Assembly: GCA_038056915.1 (NCBI GenBank) | Contig: JBBUEO010000033.1 | Coordinates: forward strand, 1-15,637 | DNA from: JBBUEO01 sp038056915 | GTDB lineage: Bacteria; Patescibacteriota; UBA1384; UBA12157; JAENIV01 | Direction: 5' to 3' | DNA: 15,637 nt | Shown: piece by piece, positions 1-6,333 of the stretch | How the letters are laid out: each line of letters starts with the position of its first letter | Position numbering within the stretch: the first letter of the stretch is position 1 | Position numbers and translations under genes: made by a program | Notes under the pieces: generated by a model | Seen by the model: the letters and a program-made list of their open reading frames with translations, nothing else | What the model was told of the DNA's origin: nothing | Database searches by the model: none

Positions 1-20
1 ATTAGTGGAGTGTTTTTCAT
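1..20 (-). CDS. 5' end of an unidentified gene (partial)
   Basis: An ATG on the minus strand lies 3 nt after the rpmI stop codon. The frame reads MKNTPL before the window ends. In many bacteria the gene after rpmI is rplT, but bL20 proteins normally begin with a basic M-x-R-V-K-R-G stretch, which is not seen here. Six codons are too few to identify the product, and it may simply be a chance ATG. Confidence 0.3.
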
Positions 21-23
21 TAT

Positions 24-218
24 TTATCCATAGGGAACTAATTTTTTAATTTTTTTCTTATCGGCCTGAGCAATTTGACTTAATTTACCGGCTGCTCGGC
101 GGACTCTCTTTGATTTTCCTTGAGTCAAATGCTGAGCTGATAATTGCCTTCTTAAAATTTTACCCTGGCGGGTAATTTTTATTCTTTTTTGGGCAGATTT
201 GACAGTTTTTAATTTCAT
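24..218 (-). CDS. rpmI: 50S ribosomal protein bL35
   Basis: This 64-residue, very basic protein is ribosomal protein bL35, a structural component of the large subunit. It begins MKLKTVKSAQKRIKITRQGK and continues with HLTQGKSKRVRR, which match the conserved bL35 core (K-T-x-x-A-x-K-R followed by K-x-x-x-R-x-R). Its length matches the family's usual 62-66 residues. It follows infC after 18 nt in the normal infC-rpmI order. The gap between them is only A and T with no Shine-Dalgarno, so translation probably depends on coupling to infC or on an unstructured leader. The next gene does not look like rplT, the usual partner. Confidence 0.95.
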   Translation of the reverse strand: MKLKTVKSAQKRIKITRQGKILRRQLSAQHLTQGKSKRVRRAAGKLSQIAQADKKKIKKLVPYG

Positions 219-236
219 AAATTTATTTAAATTAAT

Positions 237-734
237 TTATTTTTTAGTAAGCAATGCAACAAAACGATTTCCCATTTTTTCGATTGAGCCTTCTTTTTTG
301 GTTTGCGTTTCATGTTGAATTTTATCAATCATTTCATAAGCTTTTTGGCGAAAAATCATTTCCCGGCCAATTAGTTTAACAACAACTTTGACTTTATCAC
401 CTTGAGCTAAAAATTGCTGGGTTCGTTTTATTTTAAAATCTAAGTCGTGAGGATCAATTTTTAAGCCCAAATGGATCTCTTTAATTTCCGGACCTCTGGC
501 TTTGGATTTTTGACGAGCTTCTTGTTTTTCTTTTTGGTAGCGATATTTGCCATAATCCATAATTTTACAAACTGGTATTTGCGCTGAAGGATTGACTAAA
601 ACTAAATCCAAACCCGCGTCAAGGGCTAATATCAAAGCTTGGTCGCGGCTGATTACCCCCTGCGATTGACCATTTTCGTCAATAAGATAAACTTTATCGG
701 CCAGAATATCCTGATTAATTTTTAAGTCTTTGAT
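237..734 (-). CDS. infC: Translation initiation factor IF-3, ATC start
   Basis: IF-3 binds the 30S subunit, prevents premature joining of 50S and checks the start codon. The C-terminal part carries the hallmark NPSAQIPVCKIMDYGKYRYQ (family V-C-x-I-M-D-Y-G-K) and a GDKVKVVVKLIGREM segment. In frame upstream of the first TTG (635) the family's N-terminal domain continues: KINQDILADKVYLIDENG, then GVISRDQAL. The true start must therefore lie upstream. There is no ATG, GTG or TTG between this domain and the in-frame stop at 768-770. The best start is ATC at 734, preceded by AGAAAGGG with AAGG 5 nt from the codon, giving 165 residues. E. coli infC uses AUU and is autoregulated through it, so a non-canonical start is expected here. 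ATT at 719 is possible but has no ribosome site. The gap from the upstream gene is 19 nt. Confidence 0.9.
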   Translation of the reverse strand: MKDLKINQDILADKVYLIDENGQSQGVISRDQALILALDAGLDLVLVNPSAQIPVCKIMDYGKYRYQKEKQEARQKSKARGPEIKEIHLGLKIDPHDLDFKIKRTQQFLAQGDKVKVVVKLIGREMIFRQKAYEMIDKIQHETQTKKEGSIEKMGNRFVALLTKK

Positions 735-753
735 AAATCCCTTTCTTAATTCA

Positions 754-1503
754 TTAGTCTTTCGATTTTATTTTACCTCGCCCAACAATAAATTTCAAGG
801 CTCGGCTGCGATTTGAAAAGACTGCTGGAGTTTTTCCGACTAATTCCTCGGCAATTTTTATATTTAAACTCTTTTCAGCCTCAAGGCGAATTTTTTTGGG
901 GTGAAGATAGGTTGAGTAGACATCAGTTTCTTTTTTGCCAAAAAGCCAGCGGAAAAATTGCGAGGGTTTCGACCCTTCAAGGGTTTGATCATGGATAAAA
1001 ATTTCTAAACCCGGCTTAATGGTAATTAGATTAGCTGAAACCTTCCCTTTAAGATCGCCAATTGAAAAATAAATTTCTTGGTTTCGGGAAGTTCTGATGA
1101 TGGCTTCGGTGATAAAATATTTATTTGGATCCAAGAGGACTAAATTAGTGGTGGAAAGTCGTCTTTGTTTTAGAATACTACATGCTGAATTAAGGTCATT
1201 GGCGCCGATCTTTCGCGCCAGGGCTGATTGGAAATTTTCCGGGATAATTCCCAAAACCACATCTTTGGCGGTCTTTTCGGTAGCAATCACGGTTATCACT
1301 TTATTAACCAGGGCTTCATCACCAACAGCAACAATAGTCGAATATCCTTTAATAATCCCTAAATGAGTTAATTCTTCAATTGTCCGGGCCGCCGAAGGCG
1401 AGACGGTCTCGCCAGCAATTCCCAAGTCACCCAAAATATCTTTAGTTTTTTCCTGTCGGCTGGCAATTTTCCCTCGAGGCGGACCCATTATATAATAGTA
1501 CAT
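754..1503 (-). CDS. Degenerate diacylglycerol-kinase-like protein
   Basis: This is a 249-residue protein whose pattern resembles the DAGK/YegS lipid kinase catalytic fold. Residues about 60-90 read IVAVGDEALVNKVI and VVLGIIPENFQSALARKIG, placed like the family's G-G-D-G-T-x-x-E and L-G-I-I-P-x-G-T-x-N-D-x-A-R-x-L-G motifs. The nucleotide motif is degraded: VGDEA replaces GGDGT, and the G-T-x-N-D of the second motif is lost. The C-terminal half has the usual beta-rich arrangement with a basic tail. It may bind a lipid or nucleotide without catalysis, or be a lineage-specific variant. The start is ATG 1503, 14 nt after the bactofilin stop and with no clear ribosome site; ATG 1488 (MGPPRGK) is an alternative. 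Its place between bactofilin and infC suggests cotranscription. Confidence 0.6.
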   Translation of the reverse strand: MYYYIMGPPRGKIASRQEKTKDILGDLGIAGETVSPSAARTIEELTHLGIIKGYSTIVAVGDEALVNKVITVIATEKTAKDVVLGIIPENFQSALARKIGANDLNSACSILKQRRLSTTNLVLLDPNKYFITEAIIRTSRNQEIYFSIGDLKGKVSANLITIKPGLEIFIHDQTLEGSKPSQFFRWLFGKKETDVYSTYLHPKKIRLEAEKSLNIKIAEELVGKTPAVFSNRSRALKFIVGRGKIKSKD

Positions 1504-1517
1504 TGATTAGGATAAAA

Positions 1518-1934
1518 TTATTCCACTTCGTAGGTGGTTTTGGTCTTTTCGGTTGGCTCTTCTTCTTTTTCTTCAATTTCTTCTTTTTCTTCCGTTGGCA
1601 TGGTACATTTGCCGACAAAAATCGCCCCAGATTTGATTGATAAATCCTTGCTGGTGATTGAACCAAAAACCTTGCCTGATGGTAGGATTTCCATCTTGCC
1701 GGTAGCGGTAATCGAACCGCGAACCTTGCCAGCAATCGTCACCAATTCCCCAGAAACCGGACCCTTAACATAAGCGCTCTCAGAAATGTTAATTCCTTGA
1801 CTGGAGATGACTTCTCCCTCAATCCGACCATGAATGACAATGTCGCTGGCATCTTGCAGGGTACCGGCTAATTTTACATTAGCGCCAATAGTTGTTCCTG
1901 GACCTGAAGGCCCGGAACGTTTGTCTCCAAGCAT
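1518..1934 (-). CDS. Bactofilin family cytoskeletal protein
   Basis: Bactofilins polymerise without nucleotide into filaments that scaffold cell-shape and envelope enzymes. The 138-residue product has the typical plan. A short flexible N-terminus (MLGDKRSGPSGPGTTIG) is followed by a right-handed beta-helix core with repeats about every 17-18 residues (VIHGRIEGEVISS, YVKGPVSGELVTIAGKVRG, ILPSGKVFGSITS). A Glu/Lys-rich tail closes it. The start is ATG 1934 because GGAGG sits 6 nt upstream; a further 17 codons upstream are open but have no ribosome site. It heads the minus-strand operon and is divergent from uvrA. The last codons contain the CACCTACGAAGTG hairpin seen elsewhere in the window. 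Confidence 0.92.
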   Translation of the reverse strand: MLGDKRSGPSGPGTTIGANVKLAGTLQDASDIVIHGRIEGEVISSQGINISESAYVKGPVSGELVTIAGKVRGSITATGKMEILPSGKVFGSITSKDLSIKSGAIFVGKCTMPTEEKEEIEEKEEEPTEKTKTTYEVE

Positions 1935-2003
1935 TTTTAACCTCCATTTTAATATTGTTCTGTTTTGAAAGTAAGGGAAAATCAAAAAAAAGTCAAATGG
2001 GGA

Positions 2004-2032
2004 TTGTTTTTTTAAAAAAAATATGTTACACT
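2004..2032 (+). promoter_or_regulatory. Candidate promoter for uvrA
   Basis: TTGTTT (2004-2009), a 17-nt spacer, then TACACT (2027-2032) preceded by TG two bases upstream, which makes an extended -10. Transcription would begin near 2039, leaving about 33 nt of leader. No Shine-Dalgarno is visible before ATG 2072 and no LexA-type palindrome was recognised. Confidence 0.45.
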
Positions 2033-2071
2033 ATTTGACGATATCAAACTTTAAGCTTTTTTAAAATTTCT

Positions 2072-4864
2072 ATGAGAGACAAAATTATTATTCATGGTGC
2101 TCGCGAGCATAACTTAAAAAATATCAATTTGGAAATCCCGCGGGATAAAATCGTTGTCATAACCGGACTTTCCGGCAGCGGCAAATCCTCCCTTGCTTTT
2201 GACACCATTTATGCCGAAGGTCAGCGAAGATATGTGGAGTCTCTTTCGTCTTACGCCCGGCAGTTTTTTGGCAATTTAGAAAAACCCGATGTTGATTGGA
2301 TTGAAAATCTCTCGCCGGCAATTTCGATTGACCAAAGAAGCGCCACCCAAAACCCTCGTTCAACTGTCGGGACAGTCACGGAAATTTACGATTATTTGCG
2401 AGTACTTTTCGCCCGTATCGGTCGTCCGCACTGTCCGAATTGCGGACAGTTGCTTCAAAAACAGTCTGAAGAAGAAATTACTCAAGATATTTTAAAATCA
2501 TACGAAAATAAAAAATCAAAAGTAGTTTTTTTAGCCTCACAAGTGAGGGGGCAAAAGGGAGAGCATAAATATCTTTTAGCCCGACTTAAAGATCTAAAAA
2601 TTGAAAAAGTTCGCCTCGATGGAATTATAATGGACCTTTTGGAAGCCCAGCTTTTAAAACTTGATAAAAATAAACCCCATACTATAGAAGCGGTGATTTC
2701 AGAAGTAGATTTTGGCAATAATTTATTAAATATTACCAAAATTGTCCAAAAGGGGCTTCGTTTAGGACAGGGCAATTTGAGTATCTTTGATAGCGCAACG
2801 GAAAATGAAAAAAAATATTCCAAAGATTTCTATTGTCCAAAATGTAAAACTGTTCTTGAAGAACTTCATCCGCGAATGTTTTCTTTCAATTCTCCCCAGG
2901 GGGCCTGTCCCGCTTGCCAGGGGTTAGGCAAAAGATTTGAAATTGAGCCAGATTTGGTTTTACCCAATCCCAGATTAACTTTAGCCGAAGGGGCGATTCG
3001 TCCTTGGTCGCGGATTACTTCCCATGCCGCCTGGTACTCTAAGGCGCTAGCAGATTTAGCCGATCGTCACCATTTTTCTTTAGATTTGCCAGTAAGCGAT
3101 TTGCCGCGAAAATTTAAAACCCTGGTTTTAGAAGGCGAGAAAGACGGACCTTTCGAGGGAGTAATTCCCAATTTAGAACGAAGATATCGGGAGACTGACA
3201 GCGACTACTTAAAAACAGAAATTGGTAAATATATGGTCGAAAAAATTTGTCCAGTTTGTCAAGGAAAACGGTTACGCCCTGAAGTCCTAAGTGTAACGAT
3301 TGATGGAAAAAATATCATCGAAGTAACTGCGATGAGCATTAATAATTTAGCCAAATATTTTGAAAGCTTAACAAATTCTCAAAAATTAAATGAAACAGAA
3401 AAGACTATCAGCGGGGAGATATTTATTAATATTATAAATCGATTGAAATTTCTAATCGATGTCGGTTTAAGTTATTTAAGTTTGAATCGCAATGCCTCAA
3501 GTTTGGCTGGCGGCGAGGCCCAGCGAATTCGGCTGGCGACGCAATTAGGCACTGGTTTAGCCGGGGTTATTTATGTCTTGGACGAACCGTCAATTGGTCT
3601 ACATTCGCGCGATCATGAACGATTATTGAAAACCTTTAGAATTTTGAAAAATTTGGGCAATACGGTGATTGTGGTTGAGCACGACCGTCAAACAATTGAA
3701 GAAGCTGATTGGATTATTGATATTGGACCGGGAGCTGGCGACCACGGCGGAAAAGTCGTTGCCCAGGGGTCTATTGCTCAAATTAAAAAATCAGCCGAGT
3801 CTTTGACCGGTCAATATCTTTCTTTAAAGCGTCAAATCGAAATTCCCCAAAAAAGACGAACGCCCGGCAAGGAAAAATTAATTATTAAAGGCGCTTCGGA
3901 ATTTAATTTAAAAAATATCGAGGTCGAAATTCCCTTAAATAATTTTGTTTGTGTCACCGGGGTTTCCGGCTCGGGGAAATCAACTTTAGTTTTAGAAATT
4001 TTGGCCAAGGCGTTAGCTTCCCATCTTCATCGGGCGAAAGAAGTCCCGGGCAAATATAAAACAATTTCCGGGGTGAAATTTGTTGATAAAGTAATCTCGG
4101 TTGATCAATCGCCCATTGGTCGCACCCCCCGTTCCAACGCCGCTACCTATACAAATCTATTTACTCCGATACGTGAGGTATTTTCTAGCACTCCGGAAGC
4201 CCAAGCGAAAAAGATTGATCCGGCGAAATTTTCCTTTAATTTGCGCGGCGGCCGCTGCGAAACCTGCCGGGGCGACGGGGTATTAAAAATTGAAATGCAT
4301 TTTTTGCCGGATGTTTATGTCACATGCCCTGAATGTAAAGGCAAACGATATAATAAAGAGATTTTGGAAATTACTTTTCGGGAAAAAACCATTGCCGATA
4401 TTTTGGATATGACGGTTGAAGAAGCAAAAATTTTCTTTAAAGATTTTAAAGAAATTTATGATAAATTATCTGTTCTCGAATCAGTCGGTTTGGGCTATCT
4501 TCATTTAGGTCAGCCGGCAACGACTTTGTCGGGCGGAGAAGCCCAAAGAATTAAATTAGCCACTGAACTTGCCCGCCACGATACGGGCCGGACTTTGTAT
4601 ATTTTGGATGAACCAACCACCGGTCTTCATTTCGAAGATATTAAAAAACTTTTGGCGGTTTTACAAAAATTGGTTGACAAAGGCAACACTGTAGTGGTGA
4701 TCGAACATAATTTAGATGTGATAAAATCGGCTGATTGGATTATTGATTTAGGACCAGAAGGAGGCGATGAGGGAGGAAAAGTCGTTGTCGCCGGTAACCC
4801 AGAAAAAATCGCCCAAAATCCAAAGTCTTATACTGGTCAATATCTTAAAAAATTTTTAAGATAA
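2072..4864 (+). CDS. uvrA: Excinuclease ABC subunit A
   Basis: UvrA is the damage-sensing ATPase of nucleotide excision repair. It dimerises and loads UvrB onto distorted DNA. The 930-residue protein is full length (family about 940). It has two ABC modules: Walker A GLSGSGKSS at 32-40 and GVSGSGKST near 630; signatures AGGEAQRIRLATQ near 480 and SGGEAQRIKLATE near 820; Walker B with VLDEPSIGLHSRD and ILDEPTTGLHFED. Zinc-binding pairs are CPNC (about 120), CPKC/CPAC (about 254 and 280) and CETC/CPEC (about 729 and 752). The second and third sets match the two UvrA zinc modules; the third includes the C-terminal finger needed for damage recognition. The ORF is intact, and rnhB follows after 7 nt. 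uvrB and uvrC are not in the window. Confidence 0.98.
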   Translation: MRDKIIIHGAREHNLKNINLEIPRDKIVVITGLSGSGKSSLAFDTIYAEGQRRYVESLSSYARQFFGNLEKPDVDWIENLSPAISIDQRSATQNPRSTVGTVTEIYDYLRVLFARIGRPHCPNCGQLLQKQSEEEITQDILKSYENKKSKVVFLASQVRGQKGEHKYLLARLKDLKIEKVRLDGIIMDLLEAQLLKLDKNKPHTIEAVISEVDFGNNLLNITKIVQKGLRLGQGNLSIFDSATENEKKYSKDFYCPKCKTVLEELHPRMFSFNSPQGACPACQGLGKRFEIEPDLVLPNPRLTLAEGAIRPWSRITSHAAWYSKALADLADRHHFSLDLPVSDLPRKFKTLVLEGEKDGPFEGVIPNLERRYRETDSDYLKTEIGKYMVEKICPVCQGKRLRPEVLSVTIDGKNIIEVTAMSINNLAKYFESLTNSQKLNETEKTISGEIFINIINRLKFLIDVGLSYLSLNRNASSLAGGEAQRIRLATQLGTGLAGVIYVLDEPSIGLHSRDHERLLKTFRILKNLGNTVIVVEHDRQTIEEADWIIDIGPGAGDHGGKVVAQGSIAQIKKSAESLTGQYLSLKRQIEIPQKRRTPGKEKLIIKGASEFNLKNIEVEIPLNNFVCVTGVSGSGKSTLVLEILAKALASHLHRAKEVPGKYKTISGVKFVDKVISVDQSPIGRTPRSNAATYTNLFTPIREVFSSTPEAQAKKIDPAKFSFNLRGGRCETCRGDGVLKIEMHFLPDVYVTCPECKGKRYNKEILEITFREKTIADILDMTVEEAKIFFKDFKEIYDKLSVLESVGLGYLHLGQPATTLSGGEAQRIKLATELARHDTGRTLYILDEPTTGLHFEDIKKLLAVLQKLVDKGNTVVVIEHNLDVIKSADWIIDLGPEGGDEGGKVVVAGNPEKIAQNPKSYTGQYLKKFLR

Positions 4865-4871
4865 TTTTGTT

Positions 4872-5537
4872 ATGGAACAAAGGCAATCAAGAGCTAAACT
4901 TTCTAATCGTCTAAGAATTCCTCAAAATGACCACGAAGAATATCTTCGCGGTCAAGGTTTTAATATTATTTGCGGTCTTGATGAAGTCGGCCGGGGGGCT
5001 TGGGCTGGACCACTGGTAGCAGCAGCAGTGATTTTACCTGCCTCGCGGCAAGGCGAGTCAAAAAGACTTTATGGTTTGCGGGATTCAAAATTATTGTCCC
5101 ACGAGCAGCGGGTGAAACTGGCTAAAAAAATCAAGCGAACTTCAAAATTTGGCATTGGGGAAGTTACGGTCGAAGAGATCGATAAACTTAAATTAACCAA
5201 AGCCACCCAACTAGCTTTTAGCCGAGCGCTAAAAAAATTAAAAGCAAAAGTGGATTTTGTTTTAGTTGACGGTTTTAAAATTGATTCGCCTCTCCCCTGT
5301 CGCGTTTTAAAAAAGGGGGATATGATTTGTTCAAGTATCGCCGCCGCTTCTATCGTAGCTAAAGTTTATCGCGACAACTTAATGCGGAAATTGGATAAAA
5401 AATATCGCGGTTATTATTTTTCTCTACACAAAGGTTACGGGACCCGATTACATCGAGAGCGCATAGCAAAGCTTGGTTGCAGTGGAATTCACCGCAAGTA
5501 TTATCTTCCGATTAAAAATACCCTAAGTAATCGATAA
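4872..5537 (+). CDS. rnhB: Ribonuclease HII
   Basis: RNase HII cuts RNA-DNA hybrids and nicks at single ribonucleotides misincorporated in DNA, starting ribonucleotide excision repair. The 221-residue protein has the family's first catalytic block GLDEVGRGAWAGPLVAAAV (Asp-Glu near residue 36). It also has VLVDGFKID near 132 with the next acidic residue, SSIAAASIVAKVYRD near 156-168 with the last catalytic Asp, and KGYGTRLHRERIAKLGCSGI followed by HR at the C-terminus. About 30 residues precede the core. The start ATG 4872 is 7 nt after uvrA with no ribosome site, so translation is probably coupled. The last five sense codons (T-L-S-N-R) are complementary to the 3' strand of helix P1 of the convergent rnpB gene, so the two genes overlap. 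Confidence 0.96.
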   Translation: MEQRQSRAKLSNRLRIPQNDHEEYLRGQGFNIICGLDEVGRGAWAGPLVAAAVILPASRQGESKRLYGLRDSKLLSHEQRVKLAKKIKRTSKFGIGEVTVEEIDKLKLTKATQLAFSRALKKLKAKVDFVLVDGFKIDSPLPCRVLKKGDMICSSIAAASIVAKVYRDNLMRKLDKKYRGYYFSLHKGYGTRLHRERIAKLGCSGIHRKYYLPIKNTLSNR

Positions 5538-5734
5538 GCCAGGTTTTGTTTTGACAGCATCTATCTCTCCGACGATCTTACGATATCGGAGCTCCGACTG
5601 AAACGTCGGAGTGCGTCGGAACCCCTGGACATCGAACCGAGCAGGTCTTGATGATGTATGGAGCCCATCCGACTTGCACCGCATAGGGTTTTCACCGCGC
5701 TATGTCGCCATAGACACGCGTAAGCTCTTACCTT

Positions 5735-5834
5735 NNNNNNNNNNNNNNNNNNNNNNNNNNNNNNNNNNNNNNNNNNNNNNNNNNNNNNNNNNNNNNNNNN
5801 NNNNNNNNNNNNNNNNNNNNNNNNNNNNNNNNNN
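5735..5834. other. Assembly gap of 100 N inside rnpB
   Basis: Exactly 100 Ns, the usual placeholder for a gap of unknown size. The minus-strand flanks are GUGAAAUCGU and AAGGUAAGAGC. Joined directly, they align with E. coli rnpB without insertion or deletion and restore the helix CGUAAG/CUUACG, so little or nothing is likely to be missing. Confidence 0.9.
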
Positions 5835-5961
5835 ACGATTTCACTATTACCTGTTCTATCTTACGATAGTCATCGGCTACATGTTTCTGTTGCACTATTC
5901 CCTAGGTCACCCTTGGTCGCCTTACGACGACTGTGTTGCTCTATGGTGCCTGGACTTTCCT

Positions 5962-5977
5962 CCCCCCACCACTTCTA
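5962..5977 (-). repeat. 3' arm of 16-bp inverted repeat (P3 helix of rnpB)
   Basis: On the minus strand this arm reads TAGAAGTGGTGGGGGG. It is the exact reverse complement of the arm at 6235-6250. It includes the TAG stop of the GIY-YIG ORF and runs directly into CR-I of rnpB. Confidence 0.95.
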
Positions 5978-6235
5978 GATACTATTGAGACTGTTTAGAA
6001 TTCGTTTCTTCAGCTCCTTATAGCTATTTTTAAAGTTTTTCAGCTTTTTCTCTCGTGTCAGGGCATCTTTTCTGGATTTGTAAACCTCGCAATATACTAG
6101 CTGAAATGGCCGACGACCTCTGGTTGATAGGTTTTCGCCAGCATTATGTTCTTCCAATCTTTTTCTCATATCAGATGTGAAACCAATGTACAACTTATTA
6201 TCTGATTTTGATTTAAGAACATAAACATAATACAT
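5975..6235 (-). CDS. Small GIY-YIG nuclease-like protein inside rnpB P3 loop
   Basis: This 86-residue, single-domain GIY-YIG protein resembles the UPF0213-type short proteins. It begins MYYVYVLKSKSDNKLYIGFT, with the Y-V-Y and Y-I-G strands that name the family. MRKRLEEHNAG follows with the conserved Arg and the H-N pair, then RPFQLVYCE, and ALTREKKLKNF carrying the presumptive metal-binding Glu. GIY-YIG domains are nucleases, as in homing endonucleases, UvrC and Slx4-type proteins; the short ones are poorly characterised. The ORF exactly fills the loop of the rnpB P3 stem: the A of ATG and the T of the TAG stop form the innermost base pair. There is no ribosome site, as the bases before ATG are the C-rich arm CCCCCCACCACUUCU. 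It has no promoter of its own and is co-oriented with rnpB. It could be a homing or intervening-sequence gene. Confidence 0.88.
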   Translation of the reverse strand: MYYVYVLKSKSDNKLYIGFTSDMRKRLEEHNAGENLSTRGRRPFQLVYCEVYKSRKDALTREKKLKNFKNSYKELKKRILNSLNSI

Positions 6236-6250
6236 AGAAGTGGTGGGGGG
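6235..6250 (-). repeat. 5' arm of 16-bp inverted repeat (P3 helix of rnpB)
   Basis: On the minus strand this arm reads CCCCCCACCACTTCTA and pairs perfectly with 5962-5977 across a 257-nt loop. Its last base is the A of the GIY-YIG start codon. It follows the P2 strand GGCAGU with a 2-nt linker. Confidence 0.95.
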
Positions 6251-6279
6251 TAACTGCCTCGATTACTTAAGGCAACCTT

Positions 6280-6308
6280 ATTATAACAAATTTTATTTGA
6301 AAAATCAA
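6280..6308 (-). promoter_or_regulatory. rnpB promoter
   Basis: On the minus strand TTGATT (6308-6303), 17 nt, then TATAAT (6285-6280) with a TG two bases upstream (extended -10). The predicted start near 6273 is exactly the first base of the P1 helix, which supports both the promoter and the RNA 5' end. Confidence 0.85.
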
Positions 6309-6325
6309 GGGGAAAATGATAAAAT
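6297..6325 (+). promoter_or_regulatory. tRNA-Gln promoter
   Basis: TTGAAA (6297-6302), 17 nt, TAAAAT (6320-6325) with TG at 6317-6318. Transcription would begin near 6332, two bases before the mature tRNA. Its -35 box abuts that of the rnpB promoter on the other strand, so the two promoters are interleaved. Confidence 0.75.
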
Positions 6326-6333
6326 AGAAATGA

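Larger units (their letters stand above)
5520..6273 (-). ncRNA. rnpB: RNase P RNA (type A-like), with ORF in P3 loop and N gap
   Basis: This is the catalytic RNA of RNase P, which removes tRNA 5' leaders. On the minus strand the 5' half holds GGAGGAAAGUCCAGG (CR-I), AGUGCAACAG, GCCGAUG, a CUAUC-GUAA-GAUAG hairpin and CAGGUAAUAGUGAAA. The 3' half holds GGUAAGAGC, UGCAAG, GAUAGAUG, CUGUC and AAAACCUGGCUUA. All are in the order of E. coli rnpB. P4 covaries: CCAGG (5949-5953) pairs with CCUGG (5539-5543), where E. coli has CCGGG/CCCGG. P1 is a 15-bp helix (6273-6259 with 5534-5520) and P2 is GGCAGU (6258-6253) with GCUGUC (5558-5553). P3 is the 16-bp stem 6250-6235 with 5977-5962, whose loop is a GIY-YIG gene. 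Without Ns and insert the RNA is about 400 nt, a normal type A size. The L15 GGU that binds tRNA CCA could not be placed confidently. A U-rich UAUUUUUAAU follows the 3' end. Confidence 0.93.

Noticed and set aside
1442..1735. Minus-strand ORF of 97 codons with a poly-lysine run
   Set aside because: It is an out-of-frame shadow of the bactofilin tail and the DAGK-like gene.
5611..5988. Plus-strand ORF of 125 codons spanning the N gap
   Set aside because: It is antisense to rnpB and reads through 100 Ns; the frame is meaningless.
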